Source: Patescibacteria group bacterium
GTDB lineage: Bacteria > Patescibacteriota > Minisyncoccia > Moranbacterales > GWC2-37-73
Length of the DNA: 64,000 nucleotides
Reading direction: 5' to 3'
Assembly: GCA_022709545.1 (NCBI GenBank)
Contig: JAKLIP010000002.1
Location: forward strand, 310,001-374,000
The notes under the pieces were generated by a model. The model was not told the origin of the DNA, made no database searches, and saw only the letters and a program-made list of their open reading frames with translations. The translations under genes and the position numbers were made by a program. Of the stretch, positions 16,351 to 25,512 are shown piece by piece; positions within the stretch are counted from its first letter, which is position 1, and every line of letters starts with the position of its first letter.

Positions 16351-17568
16351 TTAATGTTTATATTTTTTATAAACAACAAGAGTTAAAAAAACACAAACCC
16401 AAAACAGAAAAGAGAGATCATTTTTCCAGTAAGGAGTATCTATCAATCCGTGTAAAACAGTGTAAAGAAAAAAACCAAAAATAGGTGCAGCAAAAGCTGC
16501 ATTTTTTTTGTTATCTCTTAAAATATCCAAGAGAATTCGGAAAACATAGAATAATAAAAATAAAAAACCAGCTAAACCAAGCAGGCCAGTCTGTATCCAA
16601 AAAGCCAAGAAAATATTATGAGGTTCTGGAACTGCCCATTGTAAATAAGGAGGAAAATATTTCTGAAGAGAAAGATAATTTGTCTGAAAATTTCCTGGTC
16701 CAACCCCCCAAACTGGATTTTGTTTAATCATAAGCACAGAAGCTTTCCAAACCATAGTCCGAGATGCCCAGGATGATCTTTCAGAAAACAAATCTAAAAA
16801 CTTGGGAGAATTTATCTGAAGTACAAATGCAGCTGCAATAGTTAAAAGAAAGATCGCTATAAACAGAAACTTCCTTTTTTTTGCAGCAAGTACTATTAAA
16901 ACCAAAAAAGAAGTGCAAGCGGCCATCCATGCCCCATAGGAATAGGTATAATATAAAGGCGATAAAACAAGCAACAGCAAAAAAACATTTGTAAAAAAAC
17001 CGTATCCATACGCATTTTTTCTGAAAGACTTGGCTAAAAAATAAAAACCGAAAAATATTCCTGGAGCAATATACATAGCCAGATAGTTAGGAGACAAATA
17101 AAAAGATTGCAAGCGATTGTCATAAGTTACAATTCCCAATATTTTATAGACAATGCTTATGGCGCCAACGAGTGCGGTAGAAAGAAAAATTGTCATGAAT
17201 ATTTTTTCAAGAAAAATTTCCGAGTCCAAAAAAACATAGAGCATAAAAGAAAAAATAATCGGCAAAATAAACCAGCTCTTGAAAATGGAAAAGCCCGAAG
17301 CATAAGAATTATTCAGAAGTATTGAAAATAAAACTCCCGTTACAACAAGAACAACAGAAGCAATAAAATATTTTGGCAGGCCGTAAAAATCATTTATAAA
17401 TAATTTTTTTCTCTTAAAGAATGAAAAAAACATAACTGAAACCGCTAATATCTCGAAAAGATTGGTTGATATTCCTCCAAGGCTTAAGCGGTACAAATAT
17501 AAGGGCAGGCTGAAAATAACCAAGCAGAAAAAATTTTCAATAGAAAGTATTTTATTCATATTTTTCAA
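16351..17568 (-). CDS. O-antigen ligase/polymerase-like membrane protein 1
   Basis: A 405-residue protein with about 11-12 hydrophobic segments. The large outer loop holds GVGPGNFQTNYLSLQ and VPEPHNIFLAFWIQTGLLGL, the PHNxxL pattern of the WaaL/Wzy (PF04932) family that joins or polymerises lipid-linked glycans. Its start overlaps the end of a second such gene by 17 bp. It is the last gene of the leftward cluster beginning at rpmH and converges with the propeller gene. Confidence 0.83.
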   Translation of the reverse strand: MKNMNKILSIENFFCLVIFSLPLYLYRLSLGGISTNLFEILAVSVMFFSFFKRKKLFINDFYGLPKYFIASVVLVVTGVLFSILLNNSYASGFSIFKSWFILPIIFSFMLYVFLDSEIFLEKIFMTIFLSTALVGAISIVYKILGIVTYDNRLQSFYLSPNYLAMYIAPGIFFGFYFLAKSFRKNAYGYGFFTNVFLLLLVLSPLYYTYSYGAWMAACTSFLVLIVLAAKKRKFLFIAIFLLTIAAAFVLQINSPKFLDLFSERSSWASRTMVWKASVLMIKQNPVWGVGPGNFQTNYLSLQKYFPPYLQWAVPEPHNIFLAFWIQTGLLGLAGFLFLLFYVFRILLDILRDNKKNAAFAAPIFGFFLYTVLHGLIDTPYWKNDLSFLFWVCVFLTLVVYKKYKH

Positions 17569-18805
17569 CAGCAGAACTTAAAGCGATAATAATAAAGAAA
17601 AGAATTAAGACATGAACAGAGAACAATGGATTTTCAAATAATGAATGAATGGAAAAAATAGTTATGCTGGCAACTCCAGCTATAAAAAAAGGATTTTTTT
17701 TGGCATTTTTCCAAAAAACAATAAAAACATAAAGCAAAAGAAAAAGAAAAACACCTGTCGCCAAAACACCAAGTTCGCTGGCTATATCCAGGTATAAATT
17801 GTGGGCATAAATAGGCTCGCGATAATCAGCATCTGGCTTGATTTCAAGCGAATAGGCTCCTATACCTACTCCCAAGGGTTTTTCTGTTATAATTTCCAAT
17901 GCTTGTTGCCAGTTGGAAATTCTTGCTTTATTGGAACCTTCTTGCACGTCAAAAGTTGATATGAGTCTGCCAGCAACTGGGTTATGCGGAACAAGCATGA
18001 TTAATAAGACAAAAAACAAAACTCCAGCCAATAATTTTTTAACCACACGCCTGGAGACTAAAGGCAAAGTCGTCAATGTGCCAGCAATGATGGCGACATA
18101 ACTTCCGCGCGTAAAAGTAAAAATATCAGCCAGTAATATCGAAACAAAAATAAGAAGAAAAGCTTTTTTATATTTAGTTGCTGTCGCCCAAAGAACCAGG
18201 GACCAAGGCATAAGCATTTCAAGATAATAGGAAAACATATGTGGATCGGGAAAGTTTGCAATTGTACGCATATAGGTAGATCCGTCACTGTTGACTAGCC
18301 AGCTGGGATAAGAAAGAACTTCTTTCGAGAACGAATTTCCGAGAAAAAATGGAGCAATCTTTTCTGCTAAAAACGAATAAACAAAATCTATTCCAAAAAT
18401 AAATTGAGAAGCAAACTGGAAGAGTCCAAAAAGGGAAATAATACCTGCACCAGCAACAAGAGCAATGATTATTTTACGTTGTCGGTATTTTTCATAAAAT
18501 AGGTGGGCAGCAATAAAATAAACAGGCATCAAAGAAAAAAGAAACATTAATTTTTTCAATGACCAGCTTATTTTTTGAGAAAAACAAAGAGAAATGACAG
18601 CAAGTAAAGCAAAAAGAACAAGAGAGTAAGTTATTTTATTTTTTATAATCAGTGGATATTTGTTCTTTATTGAAATGATTATCCAAAAAATAAACAGCAA
18701 AGGTATGATTATTCTGGACACGGCTAAATCGACTCCTTCCAGCGGGTTTAGAGCAAATTGAAACGGCAAAAATGCGCAAAAAATCAGAAAAATTTTATAA
18801 AACAT
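17552..18805 (-). CDS. O-antigen ligase/polymerase-like membrane protein 2
   Basis: A 417-residue, multi-spanning protein. The family loop is seen in GVGIGAYSLEIKPD and YAHNLYLDIASELGVLATGVF, matching the HNxxL pattern of PF04932. Upstream helices and the SFSKEVLSYPSWLV outer loop are poorly conserved. Two such genes in tandem suggest separate polymerase and ligase roles for a surface glycan, but which does what cannot be told from sequence. Glycosyltransferases lie directly upstream. Confidence 0.83.
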   Translation of the reverse strand: MFYKIFLIFCAFLPFQFALNPLEGVDLAVSRIIIPLLFIFWIIISIKNKYPLIIKNKITYSLVLFALLAVISLCFSQKISWSLKKLMFLFSLMPVYFIAAHLFYEKYRQRKIIIALVAGAGIISLFGLFQFASQFIFGIDFVYSFLAEKIAPFFLGNSFSKEVLSYPSWLVNSDGSTYMRTIANFPDPHMFSYYLEMLMPWSLVLWATATKYKKAFLLIFVSILLADIFTFTRGSYVAIIAGTLTTLPLVSRRVVKKLLAGVLFFVLLIMLVPHNPVAGRLISTFDVQEGSNKARISNWQQALEIITEKPLGVGIGAYSLEIKPDADYREPIYAHNLYLDIASELGVLATGVFLFLLLYVFIVFWKNAKKNPFFIAGVASITIFSIHSLFENPLFSVHVLILFFIIIALSSAVEKYE

Positions 18806-18815
18806 GAGACAAAGA

Positions 18816-19595
18816 TTATCCTATAAAAAATAAAAAAATACTTCTGATTGTCCTTATCATGAAATAATAAATCGTGCCAAAGTTCTTTTTAAAATAGTAA
18901 TCCTGTGACAGATAGTATTGTTCCTTTTGTTTTTTTGCATTTAATTTACTTTGGCCGCCATTATGGATAACATGGGCATTTGGGAAAAGTATAATTTTTT
19001 TGCCCATATTTCTTATGCGTCTGCACAAATCAACATCTTCGAAATACATGAAAAAATTTTCATCAAACCCATGGCATTTTTCAAAAACTTCTTTTGAAAC
19101 AGCTAAAGCAGCTCCACTTGCCCAATCAACCTCACTGATTTCTTGTTTAAACCAAACAGCTTTGCTTTTTATGTATCCTAAATTGTTTTTAATGATATCC
19201 CAAAAAGTTATTTCATAACCAGCCCCCCAAGACTGAGGATGCCCATTCGGCAATATTAGCTTTGGCGCAGCTGCACCAATAAGTGGATCATTGAAAGAAT
19301 TCTTAATGTCAATGATGTTATAATCCGTGAGTTCAGTATCAGCGTTTAAAAAAAACAATATTTTGCCTGTCGCTTTTTCAGCTCCCAGATTTGAAGCGTG
19401 AGAAAAGCCCTTGTTTAAATTATTTTCCACTATTTTTAAATCATATGAATCTAAGATTTTTTCTAATGCTTCTCTATCGTTGTTTATTATAATAACCTCA
19501 AAGGAAAAATTTGTGGCATATTTAAATATGGATTTTATACAATTTTCTAAAAAATTCCTGCTCCTATAATTAATAATAATAAAAGAGACATCCAT
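18816..19595 (-). CDS. Glycosyltransferase family 2, rhamnosyltransferase-like
   Basis: A 259-residue GT-A fold enzyme. The start SFIIINYRSRNFLENCIKSI, the FEVIIINNDR strand, and FLNADTEL (the DxD-type metal site in the form NAD) are GT2 features. VDWASGAALAVSKEVFEKC and FFMYFEDVDLCRRI are the acceptor-side signature common to WcaA/RfbN-type enzymes. It transfers an activated sugar in the cytoplasm; the donor is unknown. Its start abuts the stop of the upstream GT2 gene. Confidence 0.88.
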   Translation of the reverse strand: MDVSFIIINYRSRNFLENCIKSIFKYATNFSFEVIIINNDREALEKILDSYDLKIVENNLNKGFSHASNLGAEKATGKILFFLNADTELTDYNIIDIKNSFNDPLIGAAAPKLILPNGHPQSWGAGYEITFWDIIKNNLGYIKSKAVWFKQEISEVDWASGAALAVSKEVFEKCHGFDENFFMYFEDVDLCRRIRNMGKKIILFPNAHVIHNGGQSKLNAKKQKEQYYLSQDYYFKKNFGTIYYFMIRTIRSIFLFFIG

Positions 19596-20470
19596 TACTT
19601 TTTAAAAGCATTTTTAAAATCTTTATAAGCTTTTTGCACATCACGCGCAACATTATTTTTTCCGAAACACACGTCGTAGTAATTTTTCAATTTTCTGAGC
19701 GGAATATATACAAAAAAGATCCAAAGCTTATTCAAGAAAGAAGAATGAGTGCGAAAAAAAATAAGACCAGATAAAACTAGCCAATAAGCCTTCATTTTAT
19801 TAATTGCATTGCTTTGCTCAAAATGCCTTATATGTGCTGAAGGAATAATTATTAATTTAAAGCCAGCCTCTTTTGTTCTAAAAGAAAAGTCAGCATCTTC
19901 GTAATAAAGAAAAAATCTTTCATCAAAAAGGCCTATTTTTTTAAAAACATCCTTTTTGACAAGCATGGCACAGCCACTTATATATTCGGTCGGATATGGA
20001 GCTTCCGATTCTATCTTGTGCAAATGACTGGCTTTCATTTTTTTCCAATGGATATTTCCTCCAGCAAACCAAATGCTTGTGTTATCAGGAGTGAAAACCA
20101 AAGGACTTCCGATTCCAGCCAAAGGATAATTTTCCATAGCATCAATCAATAAGGAAAGAGTATTTTTTTCAACAAGCGTGTCATTATTCAAAATAAAAAC
20201 ATAGTCGGCAAATTTTTCCAAAGCATAGCGGATTCCAATATTATTTCCCTTGGAAAAACCAACATTATCATCGTTTTTAATAAAATATGCACGGGAAAAA
20301 AGTTTCATCGCTTGTTCTAGTGATCCGTCTTCAGAATTATTGTCTACAACCACAACATCAAAATTGGAATAATCAGAATGAAAGACCGATGACAAGCAAT
20401 TGTCGAGAGTTTTTTTGCCATTAAAATTAAGTACAATGACAGAAATTTTTGGATATATTTTTTCGCTCAT
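19595..20470 (-). CDS. Glycosyltransferase family 2
   Basis: A 291-residue GT2 enzyme with KISVIVLNFNGKKTLDNCL, VVVVDNNSEDGSLE and FILNNDTLVEKN (metal/nucleotide site), then YISGCAMLVKKDVF and FFLYYEDADFSFRTK. The C-terminal 60 residues contain a hydrophobic, basic helix that may touch the membrane. It shares one base with the next GT2 gene, so the two are almost certainly co-translated and act on the same glycan with the flippase upstream. Confidence 0.88.
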   Translation of the reverse strand: MSEKIYPKISVIVLNFNGKKTLDNCLSSVFHSDYSNFDVVVVDNNSEDGSLEQAMKLFSRAYFIKNDDNVGFSKGNNIGIRYALEKFADYVFILNNDTLVEKNTLSLLIDAMENYPLAGIGSPLVFTPDNTSIWFAGGNIHWKKMKASHLHKIESEAPYPTEYISGCAMLVKKDVFKKIGLFDERFFLYYEDADFSFRTKEAGFKLIIIPSAHIRHFEQSNAINKMKAYWLVLSGLIFFRTHSSFLNKLWIFFVYIPLRKLKNYYDVCFGKNNVARDVQKAYKDFKNAFKK

Positions 20471-20497
20471 AATAAATTATTGCCATCTCCTAGTATT

Positions 20498-21913
20498 TTA
20501 TTTGGTAGTGAAAATTTCAGAGAATTCTTTAAAGGTTATTGTTTTAGTTATCCAAAGGAATGTCGCATATACAAAAGAGCTTGATATTGCAAGTAAGAAA
20601 AATCCCTGATTTCTGAAAAGGTAAAGAAAAACACCCATGGCTAGCCCAGACAATAATATCTGAGGAAAATTTTTTACCAAAGGAATGTAGCCAACATATT
20701 TTGCAGTGAGAACAAATCCTGCCAAGGCTACAAAAAATTCAGTGAAAGAAGATATGACAGCGGAAGCGGTATAAGAAAATAAAGGTATGAAAATGATATT
20801 AAAAATTATGTTGAATAAGGCGCAGGCCACAAAAACCCAAAGCATTTTCTTTTGATGATTACTTGCAATCAGGATATTATTGAACAATCCTCCAAAAAAA
20901 ATAAAAGCCAAAGCAAAAACCAAAATTCGTAGAGTTCCAGCTGATTGGGAAAAAGCTGCTCCACCAATAAGGTTTATTATTCCCTCCGAAAGAAATAGTG
21001 TTCCAACTACTATAGGTACGATAAGAATAGTGAAAACCTTGAATGTTTCATTGGCTAAATAGTAAAATCTTTTTTTATCAGAAAAAATATGCAAAGAAAA
21101 CAGGGGAAACATTAAACCCGTAATCATGGATGGAAAAAATGAAGCATTTTCTATGACCTTATAAGCCGCGTTGTATATGCCAACTTCTGCATTTGTTTTT
21201 AGTATAGACAAAATAATTGTGTCCATTTTAAAATACATAAATATAACTGCAACAGATATTCCAAGAGGCAGGGATTCTTTAAGGAATTTTTTCCAATAAG
21301 CAAAATCAAACTGGAGCTTAAGGGGGATATATTTATTTACCATGAGAAGAACAGCAAGAAAATTAAAAATCATAGAGAAAAGCACGGACAGAACAATGGA
21401 TGTAAATCCTAAATCATTCTTAACGGCCAGTACTATTATTATAATTTGTAGTAATTTTCCAAGGACTTCTGCTCCCGCCACCTTATCCATGGCTAGATTT
21501 TTCTGGAAGACGCCATTAAGAACCATGTAGGTTGAAGAAAAAACAAAAGAAGCTGCTGCGATAAATATTCCCAATTTTACGTCATGAGAATAAGGAAGGA
21601 AAAAAATAATACAGGGGGTAATAATAAAAACTGTAACAGAAGAAAGTAGGCGAAGGGAAAAGGCATTGCCTAATATTTTTTTTTCATCAGCGCCAGGTCG
21701 TGAAATCTCGCGCGCAGTTATGGAATACAATCCAAGATCAGCAATTGAACCAAAAAACGAAAAAAAAGCTAAAACAGTAGAATAATCACCGAAGCCTTGT
21801 GTTCCAAGGTATCGCGTAATAAAAGCTATCCCAACTAAAGCAAGAATAGTTGAAAGAATCTTAGTAATTACATTAAAAACCACATTATACGCAATTTTTC
21901 GTGCGATAGCCAT
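20498..21913 (-). CDS. Oligosaccharide flippase (Wzx/MATE-like)
   Basis: A 471-residue protein with 12-14 predicted membrane helices. The N-terminus NVITKILSTILALVGIAFITRYLG followed by GFGDYSTVLAFFSFFGSIADLG is the classic start of polysaccharide biosynthesis (PF01943/MVF) exporters. It would flip a lipid-linked oligosaccharide made by the two GT2 enzymes for polymerisation by the O-antigen-like proteins. It lies 18 bp after jag on the same strand, so surface-glycan genes appear joined to the ribosome/membrane-insertion operon. Confidence 0.88.
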   Translation of the reverse strand: MAIARKIAYNVVFNVITKILSTILALVGIAFITRYLGTQGFGDYSTVLAFFSFFGSIADLGLYSITAREISRPGADEKKILGNAFSLRLLSSVTVFIITPCIIFFLPYSHDVKLGIFIAAASFVFSSTYMVLNGVFQKNLAMDKVAGAEVLGKLLQIIIIVLAVKNDLGFTSIVLSVLFSMIFNFLAVLLMVNKYIPLKLQFDFAYWKKFLKESLPLGISVAVIFMYFKMDTIILSILKTNAEVGIYNAAYKVIENASFFPSMITGLMFPLFSLHIFSDKKRFYYLANETFKVFTILIVPIVVGTLFLSEGIINLIGGAAFSQSAGTLRILVFALAFIFFGGLFNNILIASNHQKKMLWVFVACALFNIIFNIIFIPLFSYTASAVISSFTEFFVALAGFVLTAKYVGYIPLVKNFPQILLSGLAMGVFLYLFRNQGFFLLAISSSFVYATFLWITKTITFKEFSEIFTTK

Positions 21914-21931
21914 TTAATTATGAAACTAAAA

Positions 21932-22405
21932 TTATTCGATAGAATCTTTTGGCTTTACGATTATTTTTCGCTCATCTCCCTCCCCAACGCTTTCTGTATA
22001 AACTTTAGGATTTTTTGAAAGCTCCATATGGACAATCCTGCGTTCATATGTCGACATGGGTTTCATAATTATTGCGCGATGCTGAGTTATTGCTTCCTTA
22101 GCTGCAGATTGAGCCTGTTCTGCTATGGACTCATTTCTCTGCTGTTTATAAGAATTTACATCAAGAATAAAGTTTATTTTTTCTGATATTTTTTTTCTTA
22201 CAACAAGCCTGACAATGTGTTGTATTGCTTGTAAATTTGTACCATGTTGTCCTATGAGAAAATGAGAATCAGTGTCGGTCGAAAGATTGCAAATTATGCT
22301 GTCATTTTCTTTGGAATTTGAAACAGAAACCTGAGCAGAAAAACCCATTTTTTGGATTAAATCCGTAATAATTTTTTTGAGGTCATTGCTTATTTGTTCT
22401 TCCAT
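21932..22405 (-). CDS. jag: Jag/KhpB KH-R3H RNA-binding protein
   Basis: A 157-residue protein. Residues ~1-55 form an alpha/beta lead-in, then a KH domain with LIGQHGTNLQAIQHIVRLVV, then an R3H domain with YERRIVHMELSKNPKV near the C-terminus. The separate Jag_N domain of Firmicutes KhpB is missing, which is usual in compact genomes. KhpB binds RNA and affects cell elongation and division in Gram-positive bacteria. It follows yidC, the conserved order next to oriC. Confidence 0.9.
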   Translation of the reverse strand: MEEQISNDLKKIITDLIQKMGFSAQVSVSNSKENDSIICNLSTDTDSHFLIGQHGTNLQAIQHIVRLVVRKKISEKINFILDVNSYKQQRNESIAEQAQSAAKEAITQHRAIIMKPMSTYERRIVHMELSKNPKVYTESVGEGDERKIIVKPKDSIE

Positions 22406-22426
22406 ATATTTGTAAATTGTGAAAAA

Positions 22427-23152
22427 TTAGCGTAATGATTTCTTTTCAATCAAAAACTGCTGTACTAGCATGAATAGTGTTCCGATTAACCAGTAAAGAG
22501 AAAGTCCTGCGGGAAATTTTATTCCTATGAAAAGAGTCATAATTGGACCAAGATACAGCATTTGCTTGCTCATCATTTGTGCTAAATCTGGCTTGTCAGA
22601 ATCATTTTTCTTTTCAACCTTAGGTTGTTGTTTCATCAGCATCTTTGTTTGGAAATACTGTGCTATAGCCGCTAAAACCGCAATTACAACACTTGGTTTT
22701 GTGAGATCAACTATGCCAATAAAAAACTGGTTTATTTGTCCCGGGTTTTTAACAAAAGAATAAAGCTGGGAAGTGTCTGCTAATAATCCATTATTTGAAA
22801 TAGTTATCAGAACCCTATAGATTGCAATGAGGAAAATCAGCTGGACTATAAGAGGCAGGCAACCGGAAAAAGGATTTGTTTTGTGCTCCTTATATAATTC
22901 CATCATTTGCTTTGTCTGTTGTTCTTTGTTTCCCTTTGTTCTTTCTTGCAGTTCCTTTATTTTAGGCTGCAACTCTTGCATTTTTTTCTGTGACTCTATC
23001 TGTTTTTTATATATAGGGATCAAAACTATCCTGAGAAGTATCGTAATAAGGATTATTGATATGCCAAAATCTTTTCCCGGAACAATATTATACAGGAAAA
23101 TAAGCATATTATAGAGAGGCTGATATATAAGTGAATGAAAGAGAATAGTCAT
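22427..23152 (-). CDS. yidC: Membrane protein insertase YidC/Oxa1
   Basis: A 241-residue short YidC of the Gram-positive type, without the large periplasmic domain. GISIILITILLRIVLIPIYKKQ is the first core helix with the conserved groove Arg. The coiled cytoplasmic loop QKKMQELQPKIKELQE follows, and then NPFSGCLPLIVQLIFLIAIYRVL and the last helices with FPAGLSLYW. It inserts membrane proteins alone or with SecYEG. Position between rnpA and jag supports the call. Confidence 0.95.
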   Translation of the reverse strand: MTILFHSLIYQPLYNMLIFLYNIVPGKDFGISIILITILLRIVLIPIYKKQIESQKKMQELQPKIKELQERTKGNKEQQTKQMMELYKEHKTNPFSGCLPLIVQLIFLIAIYRVLITISNNGLLADTSQLYSFVKNPGQINQFFIGIVDLTKPSVVIAVLAAIAQYFQTKMLMKQQPKVEKKNDSDKPDLAQMMSKQMLYLGPIMTLFIGIKFPAGLSLYWLIGTLFMLVQQFLIEKKSLR

Positions 23153-23186
23153 TTTGTTTTAGCAAAATCTCCCAATTGGAGAAATA

Positions 23187-23528
23187 TTATTTAAACAAAT
23201 TAGCTTTTATAAAAATGTTATTTAAAATATCCTTTGTTTTATTAAATTCAATCCTTTCTTGGTTTGGTCTTGGGGTAATTACTATATCAAAGCCATTTTT
23301 TAATGAGGGAAGATAAAATCGACAAACTTCTTGGAGCACTCTTTTTGTTCGATTTCTTGATACGGCTTTCTTGGAAAAATGCTTGCTGACCGAAAACCCT
23401 ATACGGCTTAAGGGTTGTTCAGATTTCAAATATTTGATTAAAAGAGCATCTTCTTCAATGCAGAATCCTTTTTTATATACAGAATAGAAATCTTCGCGTT
23501 TCGTTAATCTATATTTTTTAGAAAGCAT
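23187..23528 (-). CDS. rnpA: Ribonuclease P protein component
   Basis: A 113-residue basic protein that helps RNase P RNA bind pre-tRNA leaders. It has the N-terminal LTKREDFYSVYKKG, a central RIGFSVSKHFSKKAVSRNRTKR with the RNR motif (SRNRTKRVLQE), and PxxxxxF-type C-terminal helix. The gene order rpmH-rnpA-yidC-jag is the classic one beside the origin. The RNase P RNA is not in the window. Confidence 0.95.
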   Translation of the reverse strand: MLSKKYRLTKREDFYSVYKKGFCIEEDALLIKYLKSEQPLSRIGFSVSKHFSKKAVSRNRTKRVLQEVCRFYLPSLKNGFDIVITPRPNQERIEFNKTKDILNNIFIKANLFK

Positions 23529-23582
23529 AATTTAGTTATTTTTTTACTATCTCATAAAAACATGGACAATGATCTGCTTAAC

Positions 23583-23717
23583 TTAAACAGAAAGCTTTTT
23601 GCGGCCAACTTGTCTCCTTCTTTTGATTACAGCTGCGCCCTTTTTAGTACCCATGCGTTTTAGAAAGCCATGTCGACTTTTTCTGCGCCCCTTTTTTGGT
23701 TGGTATGTTCTTTTCAT
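23583..23717 (-). CDS. rpmH: 50S ribosomal protein L34
   Basis: A 44-residue protein read from ATG 23717: it starts [20 protein letters not shown] and continues [24 protein letters not shown]. This is full-length L34, with the GFL(K/A)RM signature. It is too short to appear in a 60-codon frame list. It is the first gene of the leftward operon next to oriC, 54 bp ahead of rnpA. Confidence 0.97.
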   Translation of the reverse strand: MKRTYQPKKGRRKSRHGFLKRMGTKKGAAVIKRRRQVGRKKLSV

Positions 23718-23757
23718 AGTAATAAAGTATATAAACAAATTAATTGATTACTACTAA

Positions 23758-23785
23758 AGTTTATCAGCCACACATAAAAAGTCAA
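23758..23785 (-). promoter_or_regulatory. Promoter of the rpmH operon
   Basis: On the - strand: TTGACT (23785-23780), 16-bp spacer, TAAACT (23763-23758), about 41 bp before the rpmH start. Confidence 0.55.
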
Positions 23786-24024
23786 CAACATTATCACCGA
23801 AAAATAGCGCAACAAAGGTTTAAATCTGCCATATTGACAGACGTTACAATTAGTAGCATGAATAGGAAGTTCTATAAAGTTGGGAATATTTACCAGAAAG
23901 CTTGTTTTTTTATAAAAGACGTGTGAAAATAAAGCTTGGCAAGAGGACAAAATAGACTTATCCACTTATCCACATCTTATCAACATTTAAGTTTATTTTT
24001 GCCTGGTATCGATGTAAGCCACGT

Positions 24025-24032
24025 GGTATAAT
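24025..24032 (+). promoter_or_regulatory. dnaA promoter, extended -10 type
   Basis: GTGGTATAAT, with TATAAT at 24027-24032, preceded by the TG of an extended -10 box. No clear -35 box. The start codon is 31 bp further on. The DnaA boxes lie upstream, as in autoregulated dnaA genes. Confidence 0.55.
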
Positions 24033-24063
24033 TTCCTTTACTTGATTAAAAAGCTTTAACTAT

Positions 24064-25467
24064 ATGAATAATGCGGAGCTTTGGCAAGCAACACTTGGAG
24101 AAATTGAACTATCAATTTCGAAGGCTAATTTTAGCACTTGGTTTAAAAATACTTCCATAATCTCTAATGAAAATGGCAAGATTGTTATAGGCGTGCCTAA
24201 TGGATTTGCGAAAGAATGGTTAGAGAATAAATATAATACTTATATTTTTAAAGCAATAAGAAACTTTCAGGAAGACATAAAAGAGATATCTTGTATTATT
24301 TACAGTGCTGATCAGTTTCCTCAGCGTGATACAAAAAAAATTGATTCAATTGTTTCTATTGCACAAGATGGACAGCCAGACAATCCTGCTGTTCCTTTTC
24401 AGCAAAAATCATTAGACCAGAAAATTACACAAAACCAAAATGAAAAAAATATAAACTTGAGATATACTTTTGAAAATTTTGTTGTAGGAGAAAACAATGA
24501 ATTGGCACGCGCTGCCTGTTTTGCAGTCTCACAAAATCTGGGAAAAGTATACAATCCATTGTTTATATACGGAGGAGTCGGACTCGGAAAAACGCATCTG
24601 CTTCAGTCTATAGGCAATGAAGTTTTCAAAAAAGATCCTCATAAAAAAATAAAGTATATAACCTCAGAGCGTTTCGCTAATGAGCTTATTGATTCAATAC
24701 GCAATCAAAATGTTAATGAATTTAAAACAGCTTACCAAGCCATAGACCTGCTTATAATTGATGACATACAGTTTTTATCAGGAAAAGAGAAAACTCAAAA
24801 TGAATTTTTTCACATTTTCAATGCGCTTTATCAAATAAATAAGCAGATAGTTATAAGTAGTGATCGTCCTCCTAAAGCTATTGCCACGCTCGAGGAGCGA
24901 CTAAGATCTCGTTTTGAAGGTGGAATGATTGCTGATATAGGCAAACCAGATCTGGAAACACGTATAGCAATTTTAAAAACAAAGTCAGCTGAAAAAAATT
25001 ATAATTTCGACGAAGAAACGCTTAGATATATTGCCGAAAATGTAAAGAACAATATACGTGAACTAGAAGGAGCTCTTAATAGAATAGTTGCTGAATGTGA
25101 GTTTAATAAAAAAATTCCCACACTTAAATTTGTCCAACAATCCCTTGCAGAAATAATTTCAAGCGGAAAGAAAAAAGGAGTGCAAGCGCAACATGTAATC
25201 TCGGCTGTTTCACAATACTTTAATGTGTCCAATAAGGAACTAACAGAAAAAGGCCGCAAGAAAGAAGTTGCTTATGCACGGCATTTAGCAATGTATCTTA
25301 TGCGCAGTGAATTAAATATTTCATATCCAAGTATCGGCAATCATTTTGGCGGTAGAGATCATACGACTGCGCTGCATGCTTTTGAAAAAATAAGCAAAGA
25401 CAGCGAGATAGACGAAAAAGTCAGAGAAGATGTGAATGTTCTAAAAGAAATGTTATATGCAGTATAG
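24064..25467 (+). CDS. dnaA: Chromosomal replication initiator DnaA
   Basis: A 467-residue protein with all four domains. Domain I (1-~80) holds LWQATLGEIE and FSTWFKNT; the linker is ~85-130; the AAA+ domain has Walker A GGVGLGKTHLL (170-180) and Walker B LLIIDDIQFL. The C-terminal helix-turn-helix carries the DnaA signature GGRDHTTALHAFEKI, which reads TTATCCACA boxes. It binds the boxes just upstream and loads the helicase. There is no Shine-Dalgarno sequence. Confidence 0.98.
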   Translation: MNNAELWQATLGEIELSISKANFSTWFKNTSIISNENGKIVIGVPNGFAKEWLENKYNTYIFKAIRNFQEDIKEISCIIYSADQFPQRDTKKIDSIVSIAQDGQPDNPAVPFQQKSLDQKITQNQNEKNINLRYTFENFVVGENNELARAACFAVSQNLGKVYNPLFIYGGVGLGKTHLLQSIGNEVFKKDPHKKIKYITSERFANELIDSIRNQNVNEFKTAYQAIDLLIIDDIQFLSGKEKTQNEFFHIFNALYQINKQIVISSDRPPKAIATLEERLRSRFEGGMIADIGKPDLETRIAILKTKSAEKNYNFDEETLRYIAENVKNNIRELEGALNRIVAECEFNKKIPTLKFVQQSLAEIISSGKKKGVQAQHVISAVSQYFNVSNKELTEKGRKKEVAYARHLAMYLMRSELNISYPSIGNHFGGRDHTTALHAFEKISKDSEIDEKVREDVNVLKEMLYAV

Positions 25468-25512
25468 TCTAAATAAACAAAACTATTAATTAATTTATTT
25501 ATTTATTTTCAT

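Larger units (their letters stand above)
23718..24063. other. oriC: Predicted replication origin (oriC) between rpmH and dnaA
   Basis: The 346-bp gap divides leftward rpmH-rnpA-yidC-jag from rightward dnaA-dnaN, the standard bacterial oriC layout. Three DnaA boxes lie together: TTATCCACT (23958-23966), TTATCCACA (23966-23974) and TTATCAACA (23977-23985). The first two share a base and the third follows two bases after the second. Weaker matches occur near 23790 (TTATCACCG). The flanking DNA is AT-rich and could serve for unwinding. Confidence 0.75.
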
